Shown: positions 6,203-14,737 of the stretch, in pieces
Layout of the letters: each line of letters starts with the position of its first letter
Position numbering within the stretch: the first letter of the stretch is position 1
Origin: a virus
Strand: one strand, 5' to 3'
DNA: 58,094 nt
IMG/VR virus record: IMGVR_UViG_3300030110_001023
Location: 1-58,094 of that record
Program-made: the position numbers and the translations under genes
The notes under the pieces: model-generated
The model's database searches: none
What the model was told of the DNA's origin: nothing
What the model saw: only the letters and a program-made list of their open reading frames with translations

Positions 6203-6901
6203 ATGAACACTTTCGGTAAACGACTAACAGTCGCTATGAAGAACGCTAAGAAAAGTCAGACTGACATCGCCCGTGATCTATCTGTGGCACAGGCTTCGGT
6301 TAATGCTTGGGTATGGGATAAGAACTGGCCCACCATGAAAAATCTTCTAGCTCTCGAATCTCATCTTGATGTGAGCGTAAATTGGCTTTTGGTAGGAGAA
6401 GAAGGAATGCGAAACAAATTTGATTACTACCCTACCCCAGCTACCATTATCTGCGAACTGGGCAGACGCATAGGATGGGATGCTTGCTCCTTCTGGGAGC
6501 CGTGTAATGGTGGTGGGCATATGAGTGATGGTATGAAGTCTTTTGGATTTAGTGCCATCAGAACGGATATACAGGATGGAGAGGACTTCTTTTCATATGA
6601 TGAGGCACTCCATGAGAACCTGATAACCAATCCACCCTTTCGTCAGATACGAGAGTTTATAGATCATGCCTTTGCGATTGGGGTGAAGCGTATGGCTCTG
6701 GTTTGTCCTGAGCGGTTATGGGCATGTCGAAAAGGAAACGAACAGTTTAGGAGGCACAGACCTGATGTGTTCGCCATGATGGACTGGCGCGAAGATTATT
6801 TAAACAAAGGAGGGAAACCGGATCGTGCCCTCGCTGTTTCTATCTGGAACTCCCCTTGTGCTGATTCTTGTAGCTTTGATATATGGTCGAGAACTTTGTA
6901 A
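6203..6901 (+). CDS. HTH (XRE-type) - DNA adenine methyltransferase-like fusion
   Basis: Residues 1-65 form a Cro/CI-type helix-turn-helix domain (FGKRLTVAMKNAKKSQTDIA, then SVNAWV, ending LDVSVNWLLVGEEG). Residues 70-230 look like an N6-adenine methyltransferase: YYPTP (75-79), EPCNGGG (99-105, in the place of the SAM-binding motif) and NPPF (143-146, the catalytic motif), then LVCPERLW. The motif I glycines are unusual, so activity is not certain. The start is ambiguous: ATG 6203 gives the natural HTH N-terminus but is far from GGAGG (6182-6186). TTG 6197 is spaced better, so the protein may begin there. The palindromic repeat cluster directly upstream suggests self-regulation through the HTH half. 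Confidence 0.82.
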   Translation: MNTFGKRLTVAMKNAKKSQTDIARDLSVAQASVNAWVWDKNWPTMKNLLALESHLDVSVNWLLVGEEGMRNKFDYYPTPATIICELGRRIGWDACSFWEPCNGGGHMSDGMKSFGFSAIRTDIQDGEDFFSYDEALHENLITNPPFRQIREFIDHAFAIGVKRMALVCPERLWACRKGNEQFRRHRPDVFAMMDWREDYLNKGGKPDRALAVSIWNSPCADSCSFDIWSRTL

Positions 6902-7008
6902 TCAGTTTATATTTCTTGATCGTGTCGATTGGAGGTATAGTCTTCTCATGCGTTATGCTTTCCATACTCATAGCTGTTCTGGTATTTATTATTAAGGAAG
7001 GCAGGTAA
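6883..7008 (+). CDS. Small membrane protein (41 aa)
   Basis: Starts MVENFVISLYFLIVSIGG at an ATG inside the end of the methyltransferase gene. Nearly the whole chain is hydrophobic, enough for one long or two short membrane helices, ending KEGR. No clear ribosome site, but overlap with the upstream gene allows coupled translation. Function unknown; a small toxin- or holin-like role cannot be read from sequence. Confidence 0.5.
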   Translation: MVENFVISLYFLIVSIGGIVFSCVMLSILIAVLVFIIKEGR

Positions 7009-7011
7009 GCC

Positions 7012-7179
7012 ATGCCGATTATCCATCTCTTTCGAGACAAGAAGCTAGTCGAGCGTGTGAAGCAGCTAGAAGATGACCTCAAGGATATTGTTGATGTTGC
7101 TCGCATATCTGAAGGCCCAGCCGCATCTTACTATGGTATGATGGCGCAGAAAGCTCTTGATGGCTCAGACGAACAATGA
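7012..7179 (+). CDS. Small helical protein (55 aa)
   Basis: MPIIHLFRDKKLVERVKQLE at ATG 7012, preceded by AAGGAAGG. Residues 8-32 have heptad-like hydrophobic spacing, so a short coiled coil is likely. The stop overlaps the next start (ATGA). No family recognised. Confidence 0.58.
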   Translation: MPIIHLFRDKKLVERVKQLEDDLKDIVDVARISEGPAASYYGMMAQKALDGSDEQ

Positions 7180-7448
7180 AAGTATTTTATATACTCGTAA
7201 GTTTATTGTGGTACGCACCATCCTTTGACAATGAGCCATCTTTCCGTATAACGCATTTGAATGGTAAGCCTTTATTCTTTACGTCCAAGGAAGCATGTTT
7301 GAAGCATGTTCATGGAAATCATAAATATATTAAAATGTTTGTGGATAGCTACTACGAGGGTAAGGCAACTTCTAACCACATAGTTTGTGAATCTTTTGAA
7401 TTTACACCTGCGTCTTTAAGCGAGGGAAAATATGAAAGGCAAATTTAA
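7176..7448 (+). CDS. Small protein with N-terminal hydrophobic segment (90 aa)
   Basis: The N-terminus MKVFYILVSLLWYAPSF looks like a signal peptide or membrane anchor. The rest is soluble with a conserved-looking FFTSKEACLKHVHGN and CESFEF; two or three cysteines could form a disulphide after export. Starts by ATGA overlap with the preceding gene and overlaps the next gene by 17 nt. Function unknown. Confidence 0.65.
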   Translation: MKVFYILVSLLWYAPSFDNEPSFRITHLNGKPLFFTSKEACLKHVHGNHKYIKMFVDSYYEGKATSNHIVCESFEFTPASLSEGKYERQI

Positions 7449-7923
7449 CGGAAGAATTTCTGCACAGTTCACCGCACCAAAGACGTGGGTTCTTGAAAAG
7501 CCACTTTCTTTTGAAACGAGATCACTGGGAAAACATGAAGTTGATTTGCTTCTTCGCATAGGAGCGAATGTTGCTTCTCACCTTTCTAAAGTTTTGGGAA
7601 GGGTTACATGTGACAAGGGCATGAAGACTGATCTTGCATCAGTGCCAAGGATTGTCTGGTCATTTATTTCTCCTTGGGATGTTGCCCGTGCTGCTGTCAT
7701 TCATGATCACCTGTATGCGTCTCTCAGGCAGTATTATAACGGCATTTACAGAGACAAGAAGAAATGGAAAGAAGCCCGTAAGCTTTCTGACGATGTGTTT
7801 CTTTGGGCCATGCAAAGCGCACACCCACCCGTACCAAAGTATAAGATATGGTGTGCATACTACGCCGTAAGAATTTTTGGGCGTTGGCCAGCATCTGCCA
7901 AACCTGATCAGGCTGAGAAGTAA
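7432..7923 (+). CDS. DUF1353 family phage protein
   Basis: 163 residues with the DUF1353 signatures MKTDLASVPRIVWSFISPW (about 64-82) and AAVIHDHLY (about 87-95), followed by a helical C-terminus with WAMQS. DUF1353 proteins are common in tailed phages, often close to terminase or lysis genes; their biochemical role is unknown. The conserved Asp and His residues suggest a hydrolase-like site, but this is inference. The gene sits 2 nt before terL. Confidence 0.82.
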   Translation: MKGKFNGRISAQFTAPKTWVLEKPLSFETRSLGKHEVDLLLRIGANVASHLSKVLGRVTCDKGMKTDLASVPRIVWSFISPWDVARAAVIHDHLYASLRQYYNGIYRDKKKWKEARKLSDDVFLWAMQSAHPPVPKYKIWCAYYAVRIFGRWPASAKPDQAEK

Positions 7924-7925
7924 AC

Positions 7926-9413
7926 ATGGACCTGTCTTCTGTCGATATCGATGCGATAAGTCATGATGACAGGATGGAACTTCTTTCTCTTGTTGAGAAA
8001 CTGGAGAAGGCTGAAACCCGCGAACTCTGCCACAGCGAGTTTATTCCTTTTGTAAAATCTGTGTGGCCAGCTTTCATTGAGGGGCGGCACCACGAAATCA
8101 TGGGGGAAGCCTTTGAGCGGGTTGCGAAGGGAGAACTCAAACGCCTGATCGTAAACATGCCGCCCCGTCATACCAAGTCTGAGTTTGCCAGCTATCTTCT
8201 CCCTGCTTGGTTTCTTGGGCAGTACCCAGAAAAAAAGGTTATCCAGACAGCGCATACAGCAGAGCTTGCAACTGGGTTTGGTCGAAAGGTTAGAAACCTT
8301 TTCCAAGACGAATCATTTAAAGATATCTTTCCTAATGTATCGTTAAGGGCAGACTCAAAAGCGGCTGGTCGCTGGAACACAAACATGGGAGGTGATTACT
8401 TCTCTATCGGTGTGGGCGGTGCTGTAACAGGTAAAGGTGCTGACCTGCTCATCATTGATGATCCGCACTCGGAACAAGATGCACAGTCTGGTGCGTATAA
8501 CGCTGAAGTGTTTGATCGTGTGTATGAGTGGTACACCTCAGGCCCACGGCAACGACTTCAACCGGGAGGAGCTATCGTCATCGTTATGACACGGTGGCAT
8601 CAACGTGACCTGACAGGGCAAATCCTCAAAGCATCTATTGAACGGCATGGATCAGATGAGTGGGAGCTTATTGAGCTTCCTGCCATCATGCCATCAGGAA
8701 ACGCCTTATGGCCTGAGTTCTGGCAGATAGAAGAACTTGAAACCCTCAAGAATGAACTGCCTGTCTCGAAGTGGTCAGCCCAGTATCAGCAAGACCCCAC
8801 CAGTGAACAGGGTGCTATCATCAAAAGAGAATGGTGGAAAAGATGGGAAAGAGATGAGCCACCACCCTGTGACTTCATGATCCAGTCTTGGGATACGGCG
8901 TTTCTGAAAACTCAAAGAAGCGACTACTCAGCTTGCACTACATGGGGTGTGTGGTTCAACGAAGAAGAAAACAAGCATAACTTAATTATGCTAAATGCGT
9001 TTCAGGATCGTTTGGAGTTTCCTGAACTCAAACAAAAAGCATACGAACATTATGTTGACTGGTCACCAGATGCTTTTATTGTGGAAGCGAAGGCGACAGG
9101 ATTGCCACTGATATTTGAATTACGGCAAATGGGGATACCCGTTGCAGACTTTACGCCAAGCCGTGGTAACGATAAGATCGCCCGTGTTAATGCGGTTGCT
9201 GATCTTTTTTATTCTGGCATCGTGTGGGCACCAGAAACAAGATGGGCTGAGGAAGTGATCGAACAGTTTGCGTCTTTTCCATCGGGGTCTCACGATGACT
9301 TAGTTGATTCAAGCACCCAAGCATTGTTGCGTTTTAGACAAGGCGGCTTTGTTCGCGCAGCGAGCGATGAGGTGGAACAGGAATATTGGCGTGATACTGT
9401 AGAGTATTACTAA
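7926..9413 (+). CDS. terL: Terminase large subunit
   Basis: 495-residue packaging motor that pumps DNA into the procapsid and cuts concatemers. The N-terminal ATPase has a deviant Walker A (PPRHTKSE, 79-86), typical of this family, and Walker B LLIIDDPH (174-181). The C-terminal RNase-H-like nuclease shows QSWDTAF (Asp323), FIVEAKATG (Glu387) and a late SHDDLVDS acidic cluster (about 461-468) that would complete metal binding. Full length, no truncation. The adjacent P22-type portal fits a headful or related packaging strategy, which would give circularly permuted ends and agrees with the split gene at the window edges. Confidence 0.97.
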   Translation: MDLSSVDIDAISHDDRMELLSLVEKLEKAETRELCHSEFIPFVKSVWPAFIEGRHHEIMGEAFERVAKGELKRLIVNMPPRHTKSEFASYLLPAWFLGQYPEKKVIQTAHTAELATGFGRKVRNLFQDESFKDIFPNVSLRADSKAAGRWNTNMGGDYFSIGVGGAVTGKGADLLIIDDPHSEQDAQSGAYNAEVFDRVYEWYTSGPRQRLQPGGAIVIVMTRWHQRDLTGQILKASIERHGSDEWELIELPAIMPSGNALWPEFWQIEELETLKNELPVSKWSAQYQQDPTSEQGAIIKREWWKRWERDEPPPCDFMIQSWDTAFLKTQRSDYSACTTWGVWFNEEENKHNLIMLNAFQDRLEFPELKQKAYEHYVDWSPDAFIVEAKATGLPLIFELRQMGIPVADFTPSRGNDKIARVNAVADLFYSGIVWAPETRWAEEVIEQFASFPSGSHDDLVDSSTQALLRFRQGGFVRAASDEVEQEYWRDTVEYY

Positions 9414-9429
9414 TCGGAAGGAAGATACG

Positions 9430-11955
9430 ATGGCCATCGAAAAGCCTCTGGTAAGTGGACCGTTTCCCGAAGAGATGGAAGGAACGGTAGAAGTTGAGAC
9501 GGAAGAAGAGCCTGACCTATCAATAGGAGTTTTGAATCCTGACGCTGTTTCTATTGAGACAGAAGATGGTGGTGTCATCATTGAGTTTGATCCACGCTCT
9601 GAAGATGAGGATGCGGATGGTCAAGCGCATAACGCAAACCTCGCTGAGTTTATGGAAGAAGGAGACCTTCAGAACTTGGCAACGGACCTTGTGGGTCTGT
9701 TCGATTCTGATCGCATGTCCCGTAAAGACTGGGAGATGACATACATAAAAGGTCTCGACCTTCTTGGCCTCAAGATCGAAGATCGCACCCAACCATTCCC
9801 CGGTGCTTGTGGTGTCTTTCATCCCGTTCTCACCGAAAGCATTATCAGGTATCAAGCGCATTCCATGATGGAAACCTTTCCCGCATCTGGTCCTGTAAAG
9901 ACCCAAGTGATCGGAGAGATTAATACAGAAAAAGAAGAGCAAGCAGTTCGTGTGCAAAACGAAATGAACTTCCAAGTAACGGAAGTCATGACAGATTATC
10001 GTAGTGAACATGAGCAGCTTTTATTTCACCTTCCCCTCGCTGGCTCTGCATTCAAGAAGATTTATTACGATGTGGATATGGGCAGAGCTTGCGCTGTCTT
10101 TGTGCCAGCAGAAGACTTGGTTGTTGCTTATGGTGCAACAGACCTGAGAAGCTGTGAGCGTTTTACTCATGTCATGAAGAAGACATCAAACGAAGTGAGA
10201 AAGCTTCAGGTTGCTGGCTTCTATCGTGATATTGACTTGTCAGAACCGTCTCCCGATTACAGCAAAATACAAAATGCCTATGATCGTATCCAAGGTGATG
10301 ACCCATCTGTTGAGTATGATGATCGATACACGCTCTTGGAAATGCATGTAGACCTTGACCTTGAAGGCTATGAGGACATGAAGGATGGGGAGCCTACGGG
10401 CATCGCATGTCCGTATGTAGTCACCATCGATAGCCAAGCCCGTGAGATACTTTCCATACGCAAGAACTGGAACAAAGACGACGAGCGCAAGATGCGCCGA
10501 ATGCATTTCTCTCATTATAAATTTATGCCGGGGCTTGGTTTCTATGGTCTTGGACTAACGCATATGATTGGCGGTATGGCCAAATCTGCCACATCTATCC
10601 TGCGTCAACTGGTTGATGCGGGTACATTGAGCAATCTACCAGCAGGTCTCAAGACAAGAGGACTGCGTATCAAAGGAGATGATTCACCCATATCACCGGG
10701 TGAGTTTCGGGATGTGGACGTTCCCGGTGGTTCAATCAGGGACAACATCAGCTTCATGCCATACAAGGAACCGTCAGGAACTCTCTATCAGTTACTGGGC
10801 ACAATCGTTGACGAGGCCCGTAAGTATGCGGCTGTCCCCGATATGAATATCGGAGAGATGACCAATCAGGCTCCCGTTGGATCAACCCTAGCCATACTTG
10901 AACGGTCTATGAAAGTAATGTCTGCCTGTCAGGCAAGGCTTCATGCATCTCTCAGAAACGAGTTCAAGATACTTGCGGGTGTTATCAAAGATTTCTTACC
11001 AGATGCTTACGACTATGAGATGAATAAAGATGCAAGCCGTAAGAAAGATTTTGATGAGCGCATTGATGTAATCCCTGTGTCTGATCCAAACGCAACGACA
11101 ATGGCGCAACGGATCATGCAGTATCAGGCAGCGTTGCAGTTAGCGCAGCAAGCCCCGCAAATGTATGACCTTCCTCAGTTACACAAGCAAATGCTTGAAA
11201 CGCTTGGTATACAAAACGTCGATAAGATTATTCCTGTGGGTGCTGAGGTCATGCCAGAAGACCCCGTCAGTGAAAACATGAACATCATAAACATGAAGCC
11301 TGTGAAAGCTTTTGCTTATCAGGACCATGAAGCGCACATCAGAACCCACATGTCTGCCATACAAGACCCAAAGATACTCAAGCTTGTCGAGCAGTCGCCT
11401 AACGCAAACGCAATACAAGCGGCACTTGAAGCGCATCTTCGCGAACATCTGGCATTCCAGTATCGCGACGAGATTGAAGATCAACTGGGTGTCGAACTGC
11501 CACCAATTGGTGAGCCATTACCACGCGATGTAGAACAGAGACTTGCTGGTCTGGTTGCTGCTGCCGCCGAGAAGCTTCTGAAGAAAGATGTGGCTGAAGC
11601 ACAAGCAGAAGAAAACATGCAAAAGGCACAAGACCCTGTTGTTCAGATGCAGCAAGAAGAGCTTCGGTTGCAAGCAGCAGATATTGAGCGCAAGGCAAAG
11701 GCAGATCAGATGCGTGTTGAGGCTGACATCCTCAAGACACAAACCACGGCAGAGACCGAAAGAAAGAGGATTGCGTCTCAAGAAAAAACCACAGGCGCTC
11801 AGATCGGAGCCAAGATTGCAACAGAAAGCATGAAGGCAGAAGTAAACAGCAAAGAGACATCTTCCAAAGAAAAGATTGAAGGTGCAAAACTTGGCGCAAA
11901 AATAGCAGAAGATTTACTGGAGGCAGCAGAAGATGGCAGCAAAGAAGAAAGCTAA
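9430..11955 (+). CDS. Portal protein (P22-type)
   Basis: 841 residues, directly after terL. The segment FPGACGVFHPVLTESIIRYQ (about 119-138) followed by FPASGPVKT is characteristic of P22-like portal proteins, the dodecameric ring through which DNA enters and leaves the head. The last 150 residues form a long charged coiled coil with the repeated element GAQIGAKIA / GAKLGAKIA near the end, matching the helical barrel of P22-type portals that projects into the capsid. AAGGAAG precedes the ATG. Confidence 0.93.
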   Translation: MAIEKPLVSGPFPEEMEGTVEVETEEEPDLSIGVLNPDAVSIETEDGGVIIEFDPRSEDEDADGQAHNANLAEFMEEGDLQNLATDLVGLFDSDRMSRKDWEMTYIKGLDLLGLKIEDRTQPFPGACGVFHPVLTESIIRYQAHSMMETFPASGPVKTQVIGEINTEKEEQAVRVQNEMNFQVTEVMTDYRSEHEQLLFHLPLAGSAFKKIYYDVDMGRACAVFVPAEDLVVAYGATDLRSCERFTHVMKKTSNEVRKLQVAGFYRDIDLSEPSPDYSKIQNAYDRIQGDDPSVEYDDRYTLLEMHVDLDLEGYEDMKDGEPTGIACPYVVTIDSQAREILSIRKNWNKDDERKMRRMHFSHYKFMPGLGFYGLGLTHMIGGMAKSATSILRQLVDAGTLSNLPAGLKTRGLRIKGDDSPISPGEFRDVDVPGGSIRDNISFMPYKEPSGTLYQLLGTIVDEARKYAAVPDMNIGEMTNQAPVGSTLAILERSMKVMSACQARLHASLRNEFKILAGVIKDFLPDAYDYEMNKDASRKKDFDERIDVIPVSDPNATTMAQRIMQYQAALQLAQQAPQMYDLPQLHKQMLETLGIQNVDKIIPVGAEVMPEDPVSENMNIINMKPVKAFAYQDHEAHIRTHMSAIQDPKILKLVEQSPNANAIQAALEAHLREHLAFQYRDEIEDQLGVELPPIGEPLPRDVEQRLAGLVAAAAEKLLKKDVAEAQAEENMQKAQDPVVQMQQEELRLQAADIERKAKADQMRVEADILKTQTTAETERKRIASQEKTTGAQIGAKIATESMKAEVNSKETSSKEKIEGAKLGAKIAEDLLEAAEDGSKEES

Positions 11956-12121
11956 GTCACGGGTTAATGAGGCAGGAAACTATACCAAGCCTACCATGAG
12001 GAAGCGTCTCTTCAATAAGATCAAGGCAGGTGGAAAGGGTGGCAAGCCGGGACAATGGTCGGCACGAAAAGCCCAGATGCTTGCCTCACAATACAAGAAG
12101 GCTGGAGGAGGATATAAATAA
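11933..12121 (+). CDS. Small basic phage protein (62 aa)
   Basis: Overlaps the portal gene's end by 23 nt in another frame. Very Lys/Gly-rich, with KAGGKGGKPGQWSARKAQML and a Gly-Lys C-terminus, a pattern common in marine podoviruses next to the portal gene. Possibly a DNA-binding or head-packaged basic protein; role unknown. Confidence 0.75.
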   Translation: MAAKKKAKSRVNEAGNYTKPTMRKRLFNKIKAGGKGGKPGQWSARKAQMLASQYKKAGGGYK

Positions 12122-12279
12122 TGAGCAAGAAGTCAGTTGATGCACCAAAGGGATATCATTGGATGAAAGCTGGCAAAGGTTTTAAGCTGATGAAAAACCC
12201 TCCCGGTGGATACAAGCCACATAAAGGCGCAAGCAAGAAAGCGTCATTTGAAATTCAAACGGTTCATAAGAGTAAGTAA
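12121..12279 (+). CDS. Small basic protein (52 aa)
   Basis: Starts MSKKSVDAPKGYHWMKAGKG at an ATG sharing one base with the preceding stop (TAATG) and with GGAGGA upstream. Pro/Gly/Lys-rich, no obvious fold. It ends in TAATG overlap with the next gene, so three basic-protein genes form one tightly coupled run after the portal gene. Confidence 0.72.
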   Translation: MSKKSVDAPKGYHWMKAGKGFKLMKNPPGGYKPHKGASKKASFEIQTVHKSK

Positions 12280-12533
12280 TGGCTCTCAAGAAATCACAGA
12301 AGTCGCTCAAGAACTGGACAAAGCAAAAGTGGAGAACCAAGTCTGGTAAGCCTTCCACACAGGGATCAAAGGCAACGGGAGAAAGGTATCTCCCTTCTTC
12401 TGCAATCAAATCTCTAAGTTCAAAAGAATATGCTGCAACCACAAGAGCAAAAAGAGCGGGAACTAAAAAGGGGAAGCAGTATGTACCCCAACCAAAAAAA
12501 GTTGCAAAGAAAACAAGGAGACATCGCAAGTGA
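12279..12533 (+). CDS. Basic protein, probably DUF5872
   Basis: 84 residues, LKKSQKSLKNWTKQKWRTKS then GERYLPSSAIKSLSSKEYAA and KKGKQYVPQPKKVAKKT. The Trp-Thr-Lys-Gln-Lys-Trp-Arg-Thr motif and the YxPQPKK tail recall DUF5872, found in many phages and some large DNA viruses. Function unknown; high charge suggests nucleic-acid contact. The DUF number is from memory. Confidence 0.75.
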   Translation: MALKKSQKSLKNWTKQKWRTKSGKPSTQGSKATGERYLPSSAIKSLSSKEYAATTRAKRAGTKKGKQYVPQPKKVAKKTRRHRK

Positions 12534-12730
12534 GTTTAGGACAGGATCACATATTGATTCGTCTACACAAGTTTATCACCGAACAATTAAATGATGGCGC
12601 AGACCATCTGGCATCTGGTGGTGCGAGAAACTTTGATGAGTACAGCCGTATGGTTGGACGCATCGAAGGCATTGCTATGGTGGAAAGGGAACTCAAAGAC
12701 CTTTCCAGTAAACTTGAAGACGATGACTAA
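12530..12730 (+). CDS. Small conserved phage protein (66 aa)
   Basis: GTG start at 12530 with AAGGAG 10 nt upstream, overlapping the previous stop by 4 nt. Helical, acidic C-terminus (MVERELKDLSSKLEDDD). The size and position recall small helical proteins found between portal and scaffold genes in related phages. Function unknown. Confidence 0.68.
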   Translation: MSLGQDHILIRLHKFITEQLNDGADHLASGGARNFDEYSRMVGRIEGIAMVERELKDLSSKLEDDD

Positions 12731-12839
12731 ACAGGAAACCGCTGTGCCTGTATCAATTCAGCGCGAAACGAGCATTGCTCGCGAGGAACGACCATATGAC
12801 AAAAGTCAAAGAGAAGAAAGATTCGACTGTCGAATTTGA
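12723..12839 (+). CDS. Possible 38-aa protein
   Basis: MTKQETAVPVSIQRETSIAR overlaps the preceding gene by 8 nt and the GroES-like start by 44 nt in a different frame. No clear ribosome site. It may only be the leader that positions ribosomes for the co-chaperonin start. Confidence 0.3.
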   Translation: MTKQETAVPVSIQRETSIAREERPYDKSQREERFDCRI

Positions 12840-13194
12840 TAAAGACCTAGAGAAGCAAACAGCTTCTCAACTTCCTAAGCCATGCGGTTATAAGATTTTA
12901 ATCGCTCTTCCTGAAATAGAAGAAACCACTGAAGGCGGTATTATTAAACCAGATCTTGTTCGAGAGATTGAAGAATACTCGACAGTGGTTGGTTTTGTGA
13001 TGTCGCTGGGTCCAGATTGTTATAAAGGTGACAAGAAGTTCCCATCAGGAGCCTACTGTAAAGAAGGCGACTTTATTTTGTTTCGGGCATTTCAAGGAAC
13101 TCGCATCCGCATTCATGGAAAAGAGTTTCGCTTGATTAACGATGATAATGTTGAAGCCGTGGTGGATGATCCCCGTGGCATCAAGAGGGCTTAG
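12796..13194 (+). CDS. GroES-like co-chaperonin
   Basis: 132 residues. LPKPCGYKILIALPE (26-40) is the first strand pair of the Cpn10 barrel, and EETTEGGIIKPD (42-53) matches the GroES mobile loop that docks to GroEL. Then come VVGFVMSLGPDCY, YCKEGDFILFRAF and GKEFRLINDDNVEAVVDD. Like T4 gp31, such proteins replace host GroES so that GroEL can fold the capsid protein; the location just upstream of scaffold and capsid genes fits. The N-terminal 25 charged residues are extra compared with bacterial GroES. ATG 12796 has GAGGAA upstream; an earlier in-frame start at 12775 is less likely. Confidence 0.88.
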   Translation: MTKVKEKKDSTVEFDKDLEKQTASQLPKPCGYKILIALPEIEETTEGGIIKPDLVREIEEYSTVVGFVMSLGPDCYKGDKKFPSGAYCKEGDFILFRAFQGTRIRIHGKEFRLINDDNVEAVVDDPRGIKRA

Positions 13195-13196
13195 AC

Positions 13197-14195
13197 ATGG
13201 CTGAAGAAAAGCAAGAAGTAGTTCAAGAGGCTCAAGAAGAGCTTTTTGAAATTGAAGTCATTGATGATACGCCAGAAGAAGATCGGCCTTATGTAGCTGA
13301 TAAATCTTCTGACGGTTCTGAAGTTGATGATGAGATCAAAGGTCTTGGTAAAAGAGCGCAAGATCGTATTGGTCAGTTGAAACGAGAGTTTCACGACAAG
13401 AGACGGGAAGCTGACGCTGCACAACGTATGCAGCAAGAAGCCATCAATGTTGCTCAAACAATCCGTCAGGAAAATGAGCAGCTAAAGGCGCTGCTCAAAA
13501 ACGGTAACACGGCTTTGTTTGATGTAACGAAAGCTAAGAATGATGCAGACCTTGCCTCTGCACAATCAAGGCTTACGGCAGCATACGATGAAGGAAACGC
13601 TGAAGAAATTGTTTCAGCACAAACTGCTCTTAACGAGTTAATGTTTGATGGGCGCAAACTACAAGAAGCAATCAGCCAACGAAATGTGATTGCTGAACAA
13701 CCTGCTCCTCAGGCTGCACCTGCTCAACAACAGCAACAGCCAGATATTACGTTAACAGAAAAGGATGCTGATTGGATTAGGAGGAACCCTTGGTTTCAGA
13801 AAGATCAGAAACTAACTGCCTATGCAATGGGTTTGCATTATGAGCTTACCCAACAAAAAGGTGTTCATCCTAATGGTTCTGAATATTACAAGATGATTGA
13901 TGAGGAAATGAGAAAGCATTTTCCTATTGACGAAATAAACCAAAATTACCAGAATGGTACTGGAGAAGAATTTGTTTCTTCTGATGTTCGTGAGTCGTCA
14001 GACGCAGATAACATTTCTGTAGATGTCGAGTCAGAAGAAGCAATGGCCCCCGTGGTTGCGCCAGCTACTCGTAGTAGTAACAAAAAACCAACGCGAGCCA
14101 GACTCACGAAAACCCAAGTAGACCTCGCTAAGAAACTTGGGCTGACAAACGAGCAATACGCAAAAGAGCTTTTGAAGGAGCAGTTAAATGGCTAA
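13197..14195 (+). CDS. Putative scaffolding protein
   Basis: 332 residues, acidic N-terminus (EEKQEVVQEAQEELFEIEV), long coiled coil with heptads at about 50-170, a Gln/Pro/Ala-rich linker (AAPAQQQQQP), and a basic C-terminal helix (ARLTKTQVDLAKKLGLTNEQ). This order, with a basic C-terminal capsid-binding helix, is that of phage scaffolding proteins, and it lies between portal and capsid genes. No protease domain seen. Call rests on composition and position. Confidence 0.7.
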   Translation: MAEEKQEVVQEAQEELFEIEVIDDTPEEDRPYVADKSSDGSEVDDEIKGLGKRAQDRIGQLKREFHDKRREADAAQRMQQEAINVAQTIRQENEQLKALLKNGNTALFDVTKAKNDADLASAQSRLTAAYDEGNAEEIVSAQTALNELMFDGRKLQEAISQRNVIAEQPAPQAAPAQQQQQPDITLTEKDADWIRRNPWFQKDQKLTAYAMGLHYELTQQKGVHPNGSEYYKMIDEEMRKHFPIDEINQNYQNGTGEEFVSSDVRESSDADNISVDVESEEAMAPVVAPATRSSNKKPTRARLTKTQVDLAKKLGLTNEQYAKELLKEQLNG

Positions 14196-14691
14196 TGATC
14201 AAGACAGCGAATTGTTCGACGGTGATGAGCGCGAATCCAGAACCGCCGCCAGTTTAGGGGATAAAGAAACCCGTGAGATGAGCGAGCGCACAAAAAGCTG
14301 GGCACCTCCGTCATTGTTGCCTGAGCCTACTCCAGTAGATGGCTATGTGTATCGTTGGATACGCACAGCTACTTTGGGTGAAGCGGATAACACGAATGTT
14401 TCCCAACGATTTAGAGAAGGCTGGGAAGCTGTTCCTGTAGAAGATCATCCTGAGATGCAAATCCTGACTGACCATAATTCTAGGTTTGAAGGAGCTATTG
14501 AAGTTGGTGGCTTGTTGCTTTGTAGGACCGCTGAAGAGAATATGAAACAGCGGGACGGTTATTACGCTAATAAAACAAAGCAGCAGATTGACGCAGTTGA
14601 CCAGAGCTACCTTAGAGAAAGCGACCCCCGTATGCCCGTTCTCAGACCAGAGAACACAACGAGGGTTGGTTTCGGAACTGGGCGCTCATAG
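14188..14691 (+). CDS. Head-associated protein of unknown function
   Basis: 167 residues, overlapping the scaffold gene by 8 nt. Contains YVYRWIRTA, NVSQRFREGWEAV and GGLLLCRTAEENMKQRDGYY, a combination found in a conserved protein encoded just before the capsid gene in many marine podoviruses. Probably a virion or assembly protein; function not established. Soluble, no membrane segment. Confidence 0.65.
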   Translation: MANDQDSELFDGDERESRTAASLGDKETREMSERTKSWAPPSLLPEPTPVDGYVYRWIRTATLGEADNTNVSQRFREGWEAVPVEDHPEMQILTDHNSRFEGAIEVGGLLLCRTAEENMKQRDGYYANKTKQQIDAVDQSYLRESDPRMPVLRPENTTRVGFGTGRS

Positions 14692-14737
14692 AATTTTTCT
14701 GTGGGCTTTTTGAAACTGAAGATGCAAGGAGTCTTAA

